A stretch of DNA of 64,000 bases from an uncultured Dorea sp. (lineage in GTDB: Bacteria; Bacillota_A; Clostridia; Lachnospirales; Lachnospiraceae). Location: contig CAJTRM010000005.1 of the NCBI GenBank assembly GCA_910578865.1, positions 78,745-142,744 on the forward strand, given 5' to 3'. The position numbers and the translations under genes were made by a program. Of this stretch, positions 8,607 to 17,125 are shown piece after piece (positions within the stretch are counted from its first letter, which is position 1; each line of letters opens with the position of its first letter). Below the pieces are notes generated by a model that was not told where the DNA came from, searched no databases, and worked only from the letters and a program-made list of their open reading frames with translations.

Positions 8607-10034
8607 ATGGATTATTCAACAAAACTCGTATATCAGTCCAACTACTGGTATAATGACGGGTTGAAGAAGGCAAATATCAGAGACTTGTCCGGCGCCATTG
8701 TATCTCTGAGGCGCAGCTTACAATACAATAGAGAAAATATTGCGACAAGGAATCTGCTTGGACTGGTATATTACGGACGCGGAGATGTGGTGGAGGCGCT
8801 GGTGGAGTGGATCCTCAGTAAGAATTTTCAGTCTCAGGACAATATCGCCAATTATTATATCAGCAAGGTACAGGAGGTACCCGGTGAGCTTGAGAAGATC
8901 AACCAGGCGGTGAAAAGGTACAATCAAAGCCTTGAATATGCACGTCAAAAAGGAGAGGACCTGGCAATTATCCAGCTGAAAAAAGCTGTGGGCGCCCACC
9001 CACGTTACGTAAAGGCATTTCAGCTGCTGGCGCTTTTGTATCTTAAGACAGAGCAGTACGCCAATGCAAGGAAGGCTTTGCGGATGGCGCACCGGCTGGA
9101 TACTACCGATGATTTTACGCTCAGGTATATGCACGAACTGAACGAAATACGCAAGACAAGAGTCGTAAATTTAAAGGAGAATGAAAAGCAGGATCAGCAG
9201 ACGGTCACATATAATATTGGAAATGAAACAATTATTCAGCCTGTTTCCAGTAACTTTAAAGAAAATACAGGCCTTCATACGGTCGTAAATATTCTGATCG
9301 GTGTGACGGTAGGTGTGGCAGTTATGTGGTTTCTCGTTATGCCGGCGGTGTCTTCCCTCAGGCAGAAAGATCTGAATAAACAGACAGTTCAGTTCAGTGA
9401 TAAGATAGCCACACAGGATGCACAGATCAGCGTACTGAAAAAGGAGCTGGATGAGTATCGCTCTACAAGTGAGGAGAGTGAGAACGCTAAGGCCACAGCC
9501 GAGTCTACAAGGGACAGTTATGAGATTGTCATAAACATTGCACGGCACTTTTCGGCGGGAGATATGAGCAATGCGGCTATGCTGGAAGAACTTCTGAAAG
9601 TGAATCCGGATTCCCTTGGCACCGAAGGGAAGGATAAATACGATGAAGTTACTGGTTCGCTGTTTCCGACCATGTGCCAGAAGTTACTGAAAGATGCCAG
9701 GGAAAGCTTTGACGTAGCCAATTACCCGGTTTCTCTTGAAAATCTGGAAAAGGTCATGAAAATGGATGAGGGCTACAATGACGGAGCGGCAATGCTTCTT
9801 CTGGCACAGACCTATGAAAAGAGCGGTGAGCAGGATAAAGCAAATCTCCTGTATCAGAAGCTTATAGAGGATTATGGGGAAACGGATGCCGGGAAAGAGG
9901 CTCAGGAGGCCCTGGACGGGCAGCAGACGGCGCCGGATACTTCGGGGAACCCTGACGGGACATCAGGTACAGCACAGGATGCCGATGATGCGGCGGCCGG
10001 AGAAGGGCAGCCGGAGGATAACGAAGAAGAGTAG
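8607..10034 (+). CDS. Tetratricopeptide-repeat membrane protein
   Basis: A 475-residue protein. Residues about 10-175 hold TPR-like helix pairs (for example AFQLLALLYLKTEQYANARKALRMAHRLD). One membrane segment lies at about 223-248, then a coiled coil at about 250-300. More TPR-like helices (about 360-430) follow, and the tail is very acidic. There is no signal peptide, so the first TPR block is probably cytosolic and the second extracytoplasmic. TPR proteins act as assembly scaffolds; the partner is unknown. GGGGATTAT precedes the ATG. A hairpin after the stop separates it from the sigF operon. Confidence 0.75.
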   Translation: MDYSTKLVYQSNYWYNDGLKKANIRDLSGAIVSLRRSLQYNRENIATRNLLGLVYYGRGDVVEALVEWILSKNFQSQDNIANYYISKVQEVPGELEKINQAVKRYNQSLEYARQKGEDLAIIQLKKAVGAHPRYVKAFQLLALLYLKTEQYANARKALRMAHRLDTTDDFTLRYMHELNEIRKTRVVNLKENEKQDQQTVTYNIGNETIIQPVSSNFKENTGLHTVVNILIGVTVGVAVMWFLVMPAVSSLRQKDLNKQTVQFSDKIATQDAQISVLKKELDEYRSTSEESENAKATAESTRDSYEIVINIARHFSAGDMSNAAMLEELLKVNPDSLGTEGKDKYDEVTGSLFPTMCQKLLKDARESFDVANYPVSLENLEKVMKMDEGYNDGAAMLLLAQTYEKSGEQDKANLLYQKLIEDYGETDAGKEAQEALDGQQTAPDTSGNPDGTSGTAQDADDAAAGEGQPEDNEEE

Positions 10035-10070
10035 GATACAGAAGAGATCAATACAGAGAGTTACGAAAGA

Positions 10071-10103
10071 AAAGGATATGCAGTCAGTGCTGCATATCCT
10101 TTT
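10071..10103 (+). terminator. Hairpin between the TPR gene and spoIIAA
   Basis: A perfect 13-bp stem, AAAGGATATGCAG (10071-10083) against CTGCATATCCTTT (10090-10102), with a six-base loop and a short T tract. It fits an intrinsic terminator for the folC-TPR transcript. Confidence 0.7.
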
Positions 10104-10108
10104 CTGCC

Positions 10109-10126
10109 GTAAAAGGCGCCTTTTAC
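10109..10126. promoter_or_regulatory. Perfect 18-bp palindrome upstream of spoIIAA
   Basis: GTAAAAGGCGCCTTTTAC is a perfect palindrome lying 6 bases after the hairpin and 33 bases before the spoIIAA start. It could be an operator for the sporulation operon or a second small hairpin. I could not find a clear sigma-H type promoter around it. Confidence 0.4.
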
Positions 10127-10158
10127 ATAGAACAGCTTTTGCAGAAAGGGGACATTAT

Positions 10159-10470
10159 ATGAGGTATCAGGTACAGGAAAACTGCCTGACGATTTTTCTT
10201 CCGAATGAGCTGGATCATCATAATGCGGAAGATATCCGCAGGGAGTCGGATCATTTGATCGAAAAAAACCATATACGGTATGTGATCTTTGACTTTGAAG
10301 AGACTAATTTTATGGACAGCTCGGGGATCGGGGTCATTATGGGGAGGTATAAAAGATTATATATGCTGGGAGGAGAGGTGTGTGCAGTCCACACCAGTGA
10401 AAGGATGAGAAAGATATTAACCATGTCGGGAGTGACAAAAATCATGCAGATATATGAGGAGGATCAGTAA
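10159..10470 (+). CDS. spoIIAA: Anti-sigma F factor antagonist SpoIIAA
   Basis: A STAS-domain protein of 103 residues. The phosphorylatable serine region MDSSGIGVIMGRYK at about residues 52-65 matches the SpoIIAA signature. In its unphosphorylated state it binds SpoIIAB and frees sigma F in the forespore; SpoIIE dephosphorylates it. The ATG at 10159 has AAAGGGG upstream. A longer frame that extends back into the TPR gene is not used because it lacks a ribosome site. It is followed directly by spoIIAB. Confidence 0.95.
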   Translation: MRYQVQENCLTIFLPNELDHHNAEDIRRESDHLIEKNHIRYVIFDFEETNFMDSSGIGVIMGRYKRLYMLGGEVCAVHTSERMRKILTMSGVTKIMQIYEEDQ

Positions 10471-10926
10471 ATGGAAAATACCAATGAAATGCAGCTTATT
10501 TTTGACAGCCGTTCATCAAACGAATCATTTGCCAGAGTGACAGTGGCAGCCTTTATGACATCTTTAAATCCTACGGTAGAGGAGGTGTCGGATGTAAAGA
10601 CAGCGGTATCAGAGGCGGTTACCAATGCCGTTATCCACGGGTATGAAAGTGAAGTACATAATATCTGCATCCGATGCCGGACGGAAGGAAAAACACTGTA
10701 CCTTGAGGTTGAGGATGAAGGGAAGGGGATTGAAGATGTGGAACAGGCAATGGAACCGCTGTTTACTACGAAACCGGAACAGGATCGTTCAGGGATGGGA
10801 TTTTCTTTCATGGAGGCATTTATGGATCATCTGGAAGTAATTTCAGCGCCCGGGAAGGGGACTGTTGTAAAGATGGAAAAGATCATTGGAAAAGGACGTA
10901 AACTATGGACCGTACAATCGCTTTGA
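10471..10926 (+). CDS. spoIIAB: Anti-sigma F factor / serine kinase SpoIIAB
   Basis: A 151-residue GHKL-fold ATPase that holds sigma F inactive and phosphorylates SpoIIAA. The N box (EAVTNAVIHGYE, about residues 48-59) and the G1 box VEDEGKGI are present, with a GMGFSFMEAF lid segment. It starts immediately after the spoIIAA stop and overlaps sigF by 22 bases, the order and coupling usual in Firmicutes. Confidence 0.95.
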   Translation: MENTNEMQLIFDSRSSNESFARVTVAAFMTSLNPTVEEVSDVKTAVSEAVTNAVIHGYESEVHNICIRCRTEGKTLYLEVEDEGKGIEDVEQAMEPLFTTKPEQDRSGMGFSFMEAFMDHLEVISAPGKGTVVKMEKIIGKGRKLWTVQSL

Positions 10927-11618
10927 TTCAGAAATCTCACGAAGGGGATGAAAAAGCGAGGGCACAATTAGTAGAAGAAAACACAGGCCTTGTATGGTGC
11001 GTTGTCAAACGGTTTTATAACCGCGGCGTGGAGGCAGAGGACTTGTTTCAGATCGGAAATATCGGGCTTTTGAAGGCGATCGATAAGTTTGATATGAGTT
11101 ATGAGGTAAAGTTTTCTACGTATGCCGTACCCATGATTTCCGGAGAGATCAAACGGTTTCTGCGGGATGACGGTATGATTAAGGTCAGCAGGTCTTTGAA
11201 AGAACTGGCATACAAGGCGTATCTGTGTCAGGAGGAGTTACAGGAAAAATATGGGAGAGAACCTGCGGTCTCCGAGATTGCAGACTGTCTTAAGGTTGAG
11301 CCGGAGGAGGTCACGGCAGCCCTGGATGCAAGTACGGATGTAGAATCGCTGTACAAGCCTATTTATCAAAAGGACGGGCAGGAGATCCGTCTGATGGACA
11401 AGCTGCCTGAAAACGGAGCGGCGGAGGACCAGGTTCTGAACCATATGCTGTTAAAAGAACTTCTGACTTCCCTCGATAAGGAGGAAAGGCAGCTGATCTA
11501 TCTGAGATATTTTGCAGATCGTACACAGTCGCAGGTGGGTCAGGAACTTGGGATCTCCCAGGTTCAGGTCTCGCGGCTTGAAAAAAAGATTTTGAAAAAT
11601 ATGAGAGAACGAATATAG
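10905..11618 (+). CDS. sigF: RNA polymerase sigma-F factor (forespore)
   Basis: A sigma-70-family factor of 237 residues. Region 2 contains NTGLVWCVVKRFYNRGVEAEDLFQIGNIGLLKAIDKFD and FSTYAVPMISGEIKRFLRDD, region 3 follows, and region 4 ends in the helix-turn-helix TQSQVGQELGISQVQVSRLEKK. Gene order after spoIIAA-spoIIAB identifies it as sigma F rather than sigma G. It directs early forespore genes. The spoVA genes downstream are forespore-expressed in Bacillus, usually under sigma G, so co-localisation with sigF is informative. Confidence 0.95.
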   Translation: MDRTIALIQKSHEGDEKARAQLVEENTGLVWCVVKRFYNRGVEAEDLFQIGNIGLLKAIDKFDMSYEVKFSTYAVPMISGEIKRFLRDDGMIKVSRSLKELAYKAYLCQEELQEKYGREPAVSEIADCLKVEPEEVTAALDASTDVESLYKPIYQKDGQEIRLMDKLPENGAAEDQVLNHMLLKELLTSLDKEERQLIYLRYFADRTQSQVGQELGISQVQVSRLEKKILKNMRERI

Positions 11619-11689
11619 CAGGCATACCCGTGTATATTTTCCATAAAAACATCCATACTAATCAAAAAGTAATGGAGGATGGTGTCAAT

Positions 11690-11875
11690 ATGGAAGAAGC
11701 AAGAAGAAGACTCAGGGTATGCCTGATCTGCGTGGTGGCCATAGCAGTGATCGTCGGATTTATCTATTATTTTAATGAAGTAAGGGACGGCGGGGACGTC
11801 AGTGAAGGGACTCTGGTAATGGCACAGTCGGAAGGAGAGGCGCCGTGGCAGGAAGCAGTGAAACCGTATATATAA
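11690..11875 (+). CDS. Small single-pass membrane protein between sigF and spoVAA
   Basis: A 61-residue ORF: a basic start (MEEARRRLR), one hydrophobic helix at about residues 9-27 (VCLICVVAIAVIVGFIYYF) and a short acidic outer tail. The ATG at 11690 has GGAGGATGG about 12 bases upstream. A longer in-frame start at 11630 lacks one. The last 31 bases overlap the GTG start of spoVAA, so the two are translationally linked. No family is recognised; the position suggests a sporulation role. Confidence 0.65.
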   Translation: MEEARRRLRVCLICVVAIAVIVGFIYYFNEVRDGGDVSEGTLVMAQSEGEAPWQEAVKPYI

Positions 11876-12489
11876 AAGCGGATAAAAATGTGGAAGTAAC
11901 CAAAGCAGACGTAACGCTTGGAGATGTCCTTAAGATTGAATGTGCCAATCCTTCTGTCACGGCAAAGCTAAAGACGGTGAAACTGTTAAAGTTTCACCAT
12001 ACGGACCGCAAGCATCAGAACAGGACAGCGGTTTCCATCCTGAAGGTGATTGAGTGTATCCATAAGGATTATCCGAATATTGATATTCAGAATATGGGGG
12101 AACAAGATTTCATTGTGACCTATGAGGAACAGCAGACGGCAGGAGGTCTGGTGCATTTTGTAAAAGTGGTCGGGGTGATCCTGACCAGTTTTATCGGGGC
12201 CGCCTTTTCTATTATGACCTTTAATAATGACGTAGATACCACGAAATTGTTTTCGCAGATCTATGAACAGGTCACCGGAACGGCGTCCGGCGGTTTTACA
12301 ATACTGGAACTGACTTACAGTATCGGCCTGATCATAGGTATACTGGTATTTTTCAATCATTTCGGAAAGAAAAAATTTACAGTGGATCCTACCCCTATGG
12401 AAGTAGAAATGCGTCTGTATGAGAATGACATACAGACAACGCTGATCGAAGATTACTCCCGAAAGGAGAAAGAACTGGATGTGGATTAA
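11845..12489 (+). CDS. spoVAA: Stage V sporulation protein AA
   Basis: A 214-residue protein starting at GTG (AAGGAG 7 bases upstream). Residues about 1-95 form a soluble domain (SETVYIKADKNVEV, later NMGEQDFIVTYEE), followed by two membrane helices at about 104-125 and 150-172. In known operons SpoVA proteins import Ca-dipicolinate into the forespore and release it on germination. It overlaps spoVAB by 11 bases. Confidence 0.9.
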   Translation: MAGSSETVYIKADKNVEVTKADVTLGDVLKIECANPSVTAKLKTVKLLKFHHTDRKHQNRTAVSILKVIECIHKDYPNIDIQNMGEQDFIVTYEEQQTAGGLVHFVKVVGVILTSFIGAAFSIMTFNNDVDTTKLFSQIYEQVTGTASGGFTILELTYSIGLIIGILVFFNHFGKKKFTVDPTPMEVEMRLYENDIQTTLIEDYSRKEKELDVD

Positions 12490-12895
12490 ACAGATCATTC
12501 TTACGGCGATAGGCCTCAGTGCAGGATTTACGGTTGCTGCGGGCCTGTTCTCTTTTATCATAAGTCTCGGGGTTATTTCAGATTTTGCGGACCGGACGCA
12601 TACGGGGGAACATGTGCTGCTCTACGAGGACAGTGTAGCGCTGGGAGGGATTTTGGGAAATATTTTCTTTATCTATCAGGTGTCTGTTCCTCACGGTACA
12701 TGGATCCTGCCGGTCTTTGGGATTTTTGCAGGGATTTTTGCAGGGTGCTGGGCAATGGCGCTGGCAGAGATCTTGAATGTATTTCCTATTTTTATACGAA
12801 GGATCAAGCTGATCAAATGCATCCCGTATATTATATTAGGGCTGGCGTTTGGGAGGGGGCTCGGAGCGCTGCTGTTCTTCTATAATCGATGGTAA
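12479..12895 (+). CDS. spoVAB: Stage V sporulation protein AB
   Basis: A 138-residue integral membrane protein with about four hydrophobic helices (IILTAIGLSAGFTVAAGLFSFIIS at the start). Identity rests on family resemblance and its place between spoVAA and spoVAC. It is part of the putative Ca-dipicolinate channel of the forespore inner membrane. Its start overlaps the end of spoVAA. Confidence 0.9.
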   Translation: MWIKQIILTAIGLSAGFTVAAGLFSFIISLGVISDFADRTHTGEHVLLYEDSVALGGILGNIFFIYQVSVPHGTWILPVFGIFAGIFAGCWAMALAEILNVFPIFIRRIKLIKCIPYIILGLAFGRGLGALLFFYNRW

Positions 12896-12971
12896 TGATT
12901 CAGAATATAAAATATGCAGGCATGTAAGCTTAGGAAAGACGGTGCCTGAAATGCGAAACGGAGGGAATATT

Positions 12972-13430
12972 GTGGACGAAAAAAAACAGCAGGAGGCATA
13001 TGAAAATTATGTCAAACAAAAAACTCCTGTACACAACCTGCCTTTGAATATGGCAAAAGCATTTCTGACAGGCGGGGTAATTTGTGTCATTGGTGAAGGA
13101 ATCTTAAACTGGTGCGAAAAATCAGGAATAGATAAGGATATCAGCGGAGGCTGGGTTTCTTTGATGCTGATCCTTCTCAGTGTAATACTGACAGGGTTCA
13201 ATATATATCCGGGAATTGCGAAATGGGGAGGAGCCGGTGCGCTTGTGCCGATCACCGGATTCGCGAATTCTGTGGCAGCACCGGCAATCGAATATCAAAA
13301 GGAAGGTCAGGTCATGGGGATTGGATGTAAGATCTTTACGATCGCCGGTCCTGTGATTTTGTATGGAATATTTACAAGCTGGGTTCTTGGACTTGTCTAT
13401 TGGGTTCTGAAGGTCAGCCATGTACTTTGA
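12972..13430 (+). CDS. spoVAC: Stage V sporulation protein AC
   Basis: A 152-residue membrane protein with about four helices. The stretches LPLNMAKAFLTGGVICVIGE and PITGFANSVAAPAIEYQKEG are typical of SpoVAC. The GTG at 12972 follows GGAGGGAATATT and is the likely start; the frame itself is open further upstream. SpoVAC has been described as a mechanosensitive channel for dipicolinate release. Confidence 0.92.
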   Translation: MDEKKQQEAYENYVKQKTPVHNLPLNMAKAFLTGGVICVIGEGILNWCEKSGIDKDISGGWVSLMLILLSVILTGFNIYPGIAKWGGAGALVPITGFANSVAAPAIEYQKEGQVMGIGCKIFTIAGPVILYGIFTSWVLGLVYWVLKVSHVL

Positions 13431-13454
13431 TTACAAGAAAGGCAGGGGAACAAG

Positions 13455-14459
13455 ATGATAAAAGGAGTACAGAGCATTGTGTTCGACGAGTCTCCGTACA
13501 TTGTCAGCAGTGCATCAGTAGTGGGGAAAAAAGAGGGGGAGGGACCTCTCGGGAGTAAATTCGACGTGATAGAAGAGGAGAACCTCTTTGGTGAGGATAC
13601 ATGGGAGGCGGCGGAGAGCAGTATGCAGAAGCAGGCCTGCATCCTTGCACTTGGGAAGGCCCATTTAAGGTCAGAAGATATCCGGTACTTATACGGCGGG
13701 GATCTGCTGCGGCAGGGAGTTGCCACATCCATGGGTGTAGAAAAACTCCACATTCCTATGTTTGGGCTCTATGGGGCATGCTCTACGTCAGGAGAGGCGC
13801 TTGCTCTCGCATCTATGGGTGTGGCGGCAGGATACGGAGACTATATGCTTGCCGTGACTTCAAGTCATTTCGGAAGTGCGGAAAAAGAATTTCGTTTTCC
13901 GCTCAGCTATGCGAATCAGCGGCCGTTGTCCGCTCACTGGACAGTGACGGGAAGCGGAGCGTTTGTTGTAGGGAAAAAACGGAGCCATGTGAGGATTACC
14001 GGAGTGACGGTAGGTAAGATCATAGACTATGGATTGAAGGATTCTCAGAATATGGGGGCTTGTATGGCTCCGGCAGCCTGTGATACCATTGCACAGAATC
14101 TCAAAGATTTTGACAGGACGCCGGAGGATTACAGCAGGATTGTTACGGGAGATCTGGGATATGTAGGACAGAGCATCCTGTTTGACCTGATGCGGGGGCA
14201 GCATATTGATATTAAGCAAAATCACATGGATTGCGGAATGGTCATTTTTGATCAGAATACACAGGATACACATGCCGGAGGAAGCGGATGCGGCTGTGCC
14301 GCAGCTACACTTTCTGCATATATACTCCCTAAGATTGAAAAGGGAGAGTGGAAACGTGTTTTGTTTGTACCGACAGGGGCCTTGATGTCGACGGTCAGCT
14401 ATAACGAAGGGGAGAGTGTACCGGGAATTGCTCACGGAATCGTTCTGGAGCATTGCTGA
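13455..14459 (+). CDS. spoVAD: Stage V sporulation protein AD
   Basis: A 334-residue thiolase-fold protein. The glycine-rich GASC-like stretch LYGACSTSGEALALASMGVAAGYGD (about residues 98-122) and the late HAGGSGCGCAA are visible. SpoVAD is soluble, attached to the inner membrane surface, and binds dipicolinic acid in the Bacillus system. It lies between spoVAC and spoVAE with short gaps. Confidence 0.95.
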   Translation: MIKGVQSIVFDESPYIVSSASVVGKKEGEGPLGSKFDVIEEENLFGEDTWEAAESSMQKQACILALGKAHLRSEDIRYLYGGDLLRQGVATSMGVEKLHIPMFGLYGACSTSGEALALASMGVAAGYGDYMLAVTSSHFGSAEKEFRFPLSYANQRPLSAHWTVTGSGAFVVGKKRSHVRITGVTVGKIIDYGLKDSQNMGACMAPAACDTIAQNLKDFDRTPEDYSRIVTGDLGYVGQSILFDLMRGQHIDIKQNHMDCGMVIFDQNTQDTHAGGSGCGCAAATLSAYILPKIEKGEWKRVLFVPTGALMSTVSYNEGESVPGIAHGIVLEHC

Positions 14460-14489
14460 TCTCTTCTCAGTTCAAAAAGGAGAAAAATC

Positions 14490-14846
14490 ATGGAATATAT
14501 CAATGCATTCTGGGTAGGCGGCGTTATATGTGCATTGGCCCAGATACTTTTAGACAGGACAAAATTAATGCCGGGACGGATCATGGTCCTTCTTGTGTGT
14601 ACAGGCGCAGTGCTCGGGGCCTGTCAGATCTATCAGCCTATACAGGATTTTGCCGGAGCCGGAGCCAGCGTGCCTCTTGCCGGTTTTGGAAACCTTCTGT
14701 GGAAGGGTGTGAAAGAGGCGGTAGACCAGGAAGGATTCATCGGGATTTTTATGGGAGGCTTTAAGGCCAGCGCGGTAGGAATATCCGCGGCCCTTATTTT
14801 CGGATATCTTGCATCCCTGATCTTTGACCCGAAAATGAAGAAATAG
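14490..14846 (+). CDS. spoVAE: Stage V sporulation protein AE
   Basis: A 118-residue membrane protein with about three to four helices, homologous in layout to SpoVAC (ASVPLAGFGNLLWKGVKEAVDQEGF). It corresponds to the SpoVAEb-type subunit. AAAAAGGAG precedes the ATG. It closes the spoVA cluster; no spoVAF gene follows. Confidence 0.92.
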   Translation: MEYINAFWVGGVICALAQILLDRTKLMPGRIMVLLVCTGAVLGACQIYQPIQDFAGAGASVPLAGFGNLLWKGVKEAVDQEGFIGIFMGGFKASAVGISAALIFGYLASLIFDPKMKK

Positions 14847-14964
14847 CATTAATAGAGTAATTTGATCGTTAATTGTAAAAAAATTTGTTGTTTTCTTTTG
14901 AGACAGATGTTATTGTAAAAAAGACGATGTAATTTACATGAAGGAGTTTTATGGGAGGAAAACA

Positions 14965-16602
14965 ATGAGTTATGTGGATATACTGATTCCTTTTGCCGGC
15001 GGGCTGGGGATGTTTATTTACGGTATGCAGATTATGGCACAGGGGCTGGAGAATGCAGCAGGGAATAAAATGAAGTCTCTGCTGGAGGTTCTTACCAAGA
15101 ATAAACTGATGGGTGTTCTGCTGGGGGCAGTCATTACTGCCGTGATCCAGAGCTCGTCTGCGACTACCGTTATGGTGGTGGGGTTTGTTAATGCAGGAAT
15201 TATGAATCTGACCCAGGCCATGGGTGTTATTATGGGAGCCAATGTAGGTACGACCGTAACCGGGTGGCTGGTATCTGCCACAGAGTGGGCAGAGTTCTTA
15301 AGGCCGGATAAGCTGGCTCCGATTGCAGTGATTATCGGTGTGATTATTATGTTGACCGGGAAGAGGCGTTCATCGAAAGAAATCGCAAGTATTATCGTTG
15401 GGTTCGGTCTTTTGTTTATCGGCATTTCTACGATGTCAGATGCAGTATCCCCGCTGAAAGAGTCGGAAGGCTTTGTCAATCTTTTTGCTACGCTGGGACA
15501 GAGCCCGCTGCTGGGAATCCTTGCAGGAGCGCTGGTTACAGCGATCATCCAGAGTTCGTCTGCATCTGTCGGTATCCTTCAGAGCCTTGCAGCCGCAGGG
15601 CTGGTGCCGTTCAGTGCCGCTATCTATATTATTATGGGTCAGAATATCGGAACCTGTGTGACTGCGATCTTATCCAGTCTCGGAGCAAAGAAGAATGCGA
15701 AGACCGCAGCGCTTATGCACCTGCTGTTTAATGTAATAGGAACAGTGATATTCAGTGTCTTTGCGATTGTGTATTTTGAATTTATGAATCCGCAGGCAGG
15801 TACAGGAGTTATTACCCAGACACAGATCAGTGCGGTGCATACGTTCTTTAATATTGCCACGACGGTTCTTTTGTTCCCGGTGTCAAACTGGATTATCAGA
15901 CTTTCCAAGAAGATCGGACACGTAAAGGAGAAGGAACAGGACAGAAGCAAGGTTCTTTTGGACGAGCGTATGCTTCAGACACCGGGTATCGCCCTTCAGT
16001 CTGTTATCAATGAAACCGTCCGTATGGGTGAGATCGTACAGGAATCACTGAATATAGCAAAAAGCGTGTTGTATACGAAAAAACAGGAGGATATTGATCT
16101 TCTGCGGGAGGATGAGAATATTGTAGACAGGCTTTGTGCAGGGATTACGGAATATACGATCAAGCTTGGATCTCTGCAGATCAGCGAGAAAGAACATCAG
16201 ACGGCGGCCCGTCTTCTTCAGATCCTTTCGGATATCGAGCGTGTAAGTGACTATTGTGAAAATATTTCCGAGTTCGCAGAGACACTGCTTGAAAAGAAGG
16301 CATCTTTTTCCGAGGTTGCAGCCGAACATCTCGATGAGATGATCAAGGAGACGGTTGAGTGCTACCAGTATGCGCTGGAAGCGTTCAAGGAACAGAGCCA
16401 GGATAAGGCACTGAAAGTAATTGAAAAAGAGACGATGGTAGATAATTATGAGATCAGTCTCAGGAGTCTCCATATGAAACGTCTGGCCAATAACCAGTGC
16501 AGTACGGAGGCAGGAGTTGTATTTTTGGATGCGCTGGTATGTATCGAGCGTATCTCCGACCATGCAAGAAATATCGCAGAAGAGGTTCTGGCAGGATCAT
16601 AG
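14965..16602 (+). CDS. Na+/phosphate symporter with C-terminal PhoU domain
   Basis: A 545-residue protein of the NptA/PNaS family. Two inverted QSSSATT / QSSSASV motifs, at about residues 61 and 196, each sit in a hydrophobic repeat, and about eight membrane segments fill residues 1-315. The C-terminal 200 residues form a PhoU-like helical bundle (SDIERVSDYCENI, ERISDHARNIAEE). It imports inorganic phosphate with Na+. The ATG at 14965 follows GGGAGGAAAAC; an ATG at 14938 lacks a ribosome site. Confidence 0.92.
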   Translation: MSYVDILIPFAGGLGMFIYGMQIMAQGLENAAGNKMKSLLEVLTKNKLMGVLLGAVITAVIQSSSATTVMVVGFVNAGIMNLTQAMGVIMGANVGTTVTGWLVSATEWAEFLRPDKLAPIAVIIGVIIMLTGKRRSSKEIASIIVGFGLLFIGISTMSDAVSPLKESEGFVNLFATLGQSPLLGILAGALVTAIIQSSSASVGILQSLAAAGLVPFSAAIYIIMGQNIGTCVTAILSSLGAKKNAKTAALMHLLFNVIGTVIFSVFAIVYFEFMNPQAGTGVITQTQISAVHTFFNIATTVLLFPVSNWIIRLSKKIGHVKEKEQDRSKVLLDERMLQTPGIALQSVINETVRMGEIVQESLNIAKSVLYTKKQEDIDLLREDENIVDRLCAGITEYTIKLGSLQISEKEHQTAARLLQILSDIERVSDYCENISEFAETLLEKKASFSEVAAEHLDEMIKETVECYQYALEAFKEQSQDKALKVIEKETMVDNYEISLRSLHMKRLANNQCSTEAGVVFLDALVCIERISDHARNIAEEVLAGS

Positions 16603-16626
16603 AACCGTGGAAAAATATAGTAAAAC

Positions 16627-16709
16627 ATGGGGCTGTGATGAGGAATGCCGCCAAAATCACAGCCCCATAACAGGGCAGTCAGGGCTGTTTGCACTGACTG
16701 CCCTGTTAT
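16627..16709. terminator. Double hairpin terminator between convergent genes
   Basis: Two stems in series: ATGGGGCTGTGAT (16627-16639) with its complement at 16656-16668, then a perfect 16-bp stem at 16667-16682 / 16694-16709. The second stem includes the stop codon of the minus-strand gene. The arrangement should end transcription from both sides. Confidence 0.65.
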
Positions 16710-16963
16710 ACTGTGGGCCTGAAATTTTCCTCATAAAATTGGTTTAACCATTTTATTGCCTGGTCAAGTCCGTCGGAGGAGAAGGAGAAGTCCCTCCAGG
16801 TTTTGTGTTCATCCTTTGTTGCTTCAAAGCAATAAGGCTCCGGATAGGTACATGCTTTGATTGTATCATTTTCTGATTTTAGAAGATAGCGCATTCCTCC
16901 ATGGGAGCCGGTGTAGGTTTCCTTTTTTAAAAACTGGATGGACAGGCCTGGTGCTGTAAACAT
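16706..16963 (-). CDS. Small conserved-looking protein, 85 residues, function unknown
   Basis: A minus-strand ORF with a balanced soluble composition (MFTAPGLSIQFLKKETYTGS at the start, HKTWRDFSFSSDGLDQAIKWL near the end). A plausible ribosome site (GGGAATGAGGAACAC) precedes the ATG. It has no membrane segment and no metal motif. It reads against its neighbours and ends in a shared terminator, as a real monocistronic gene would. I recognise no named function. Confidence 0.65.
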   Translation of the reverse strand: MFTAPGLSIQFLKKETYTGSHGGMRYLLKSENDTIKACTYPEPYCFEATKDEHKTWRDFSFSSDGLDQAIKWLNQFYEENFRPTV

Positions 16964-17125
16964 AATGTGTTCCTCATTCCCTTTGATTTTATTGATATCC
17001 TGATGCCAATTTTAGCATAAGGATATTTTTGCCACAACAAATCTTAAGAAAATATTTCGGTTTATTATAACAAATTTTTCACTATTTGTGCTAGTATGGT
17101 AATATCGTGACGGGTGGTGAAAAAT

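Noticed and set aside
9874..10158. Long N-terminal extension of spoIIAA
   Set aside because: The extension is out-of-frame TPR-gene sequence, very basic, and crosses the terminator hairpin; the internal ATG has a proper ribosome site and matches the family length.
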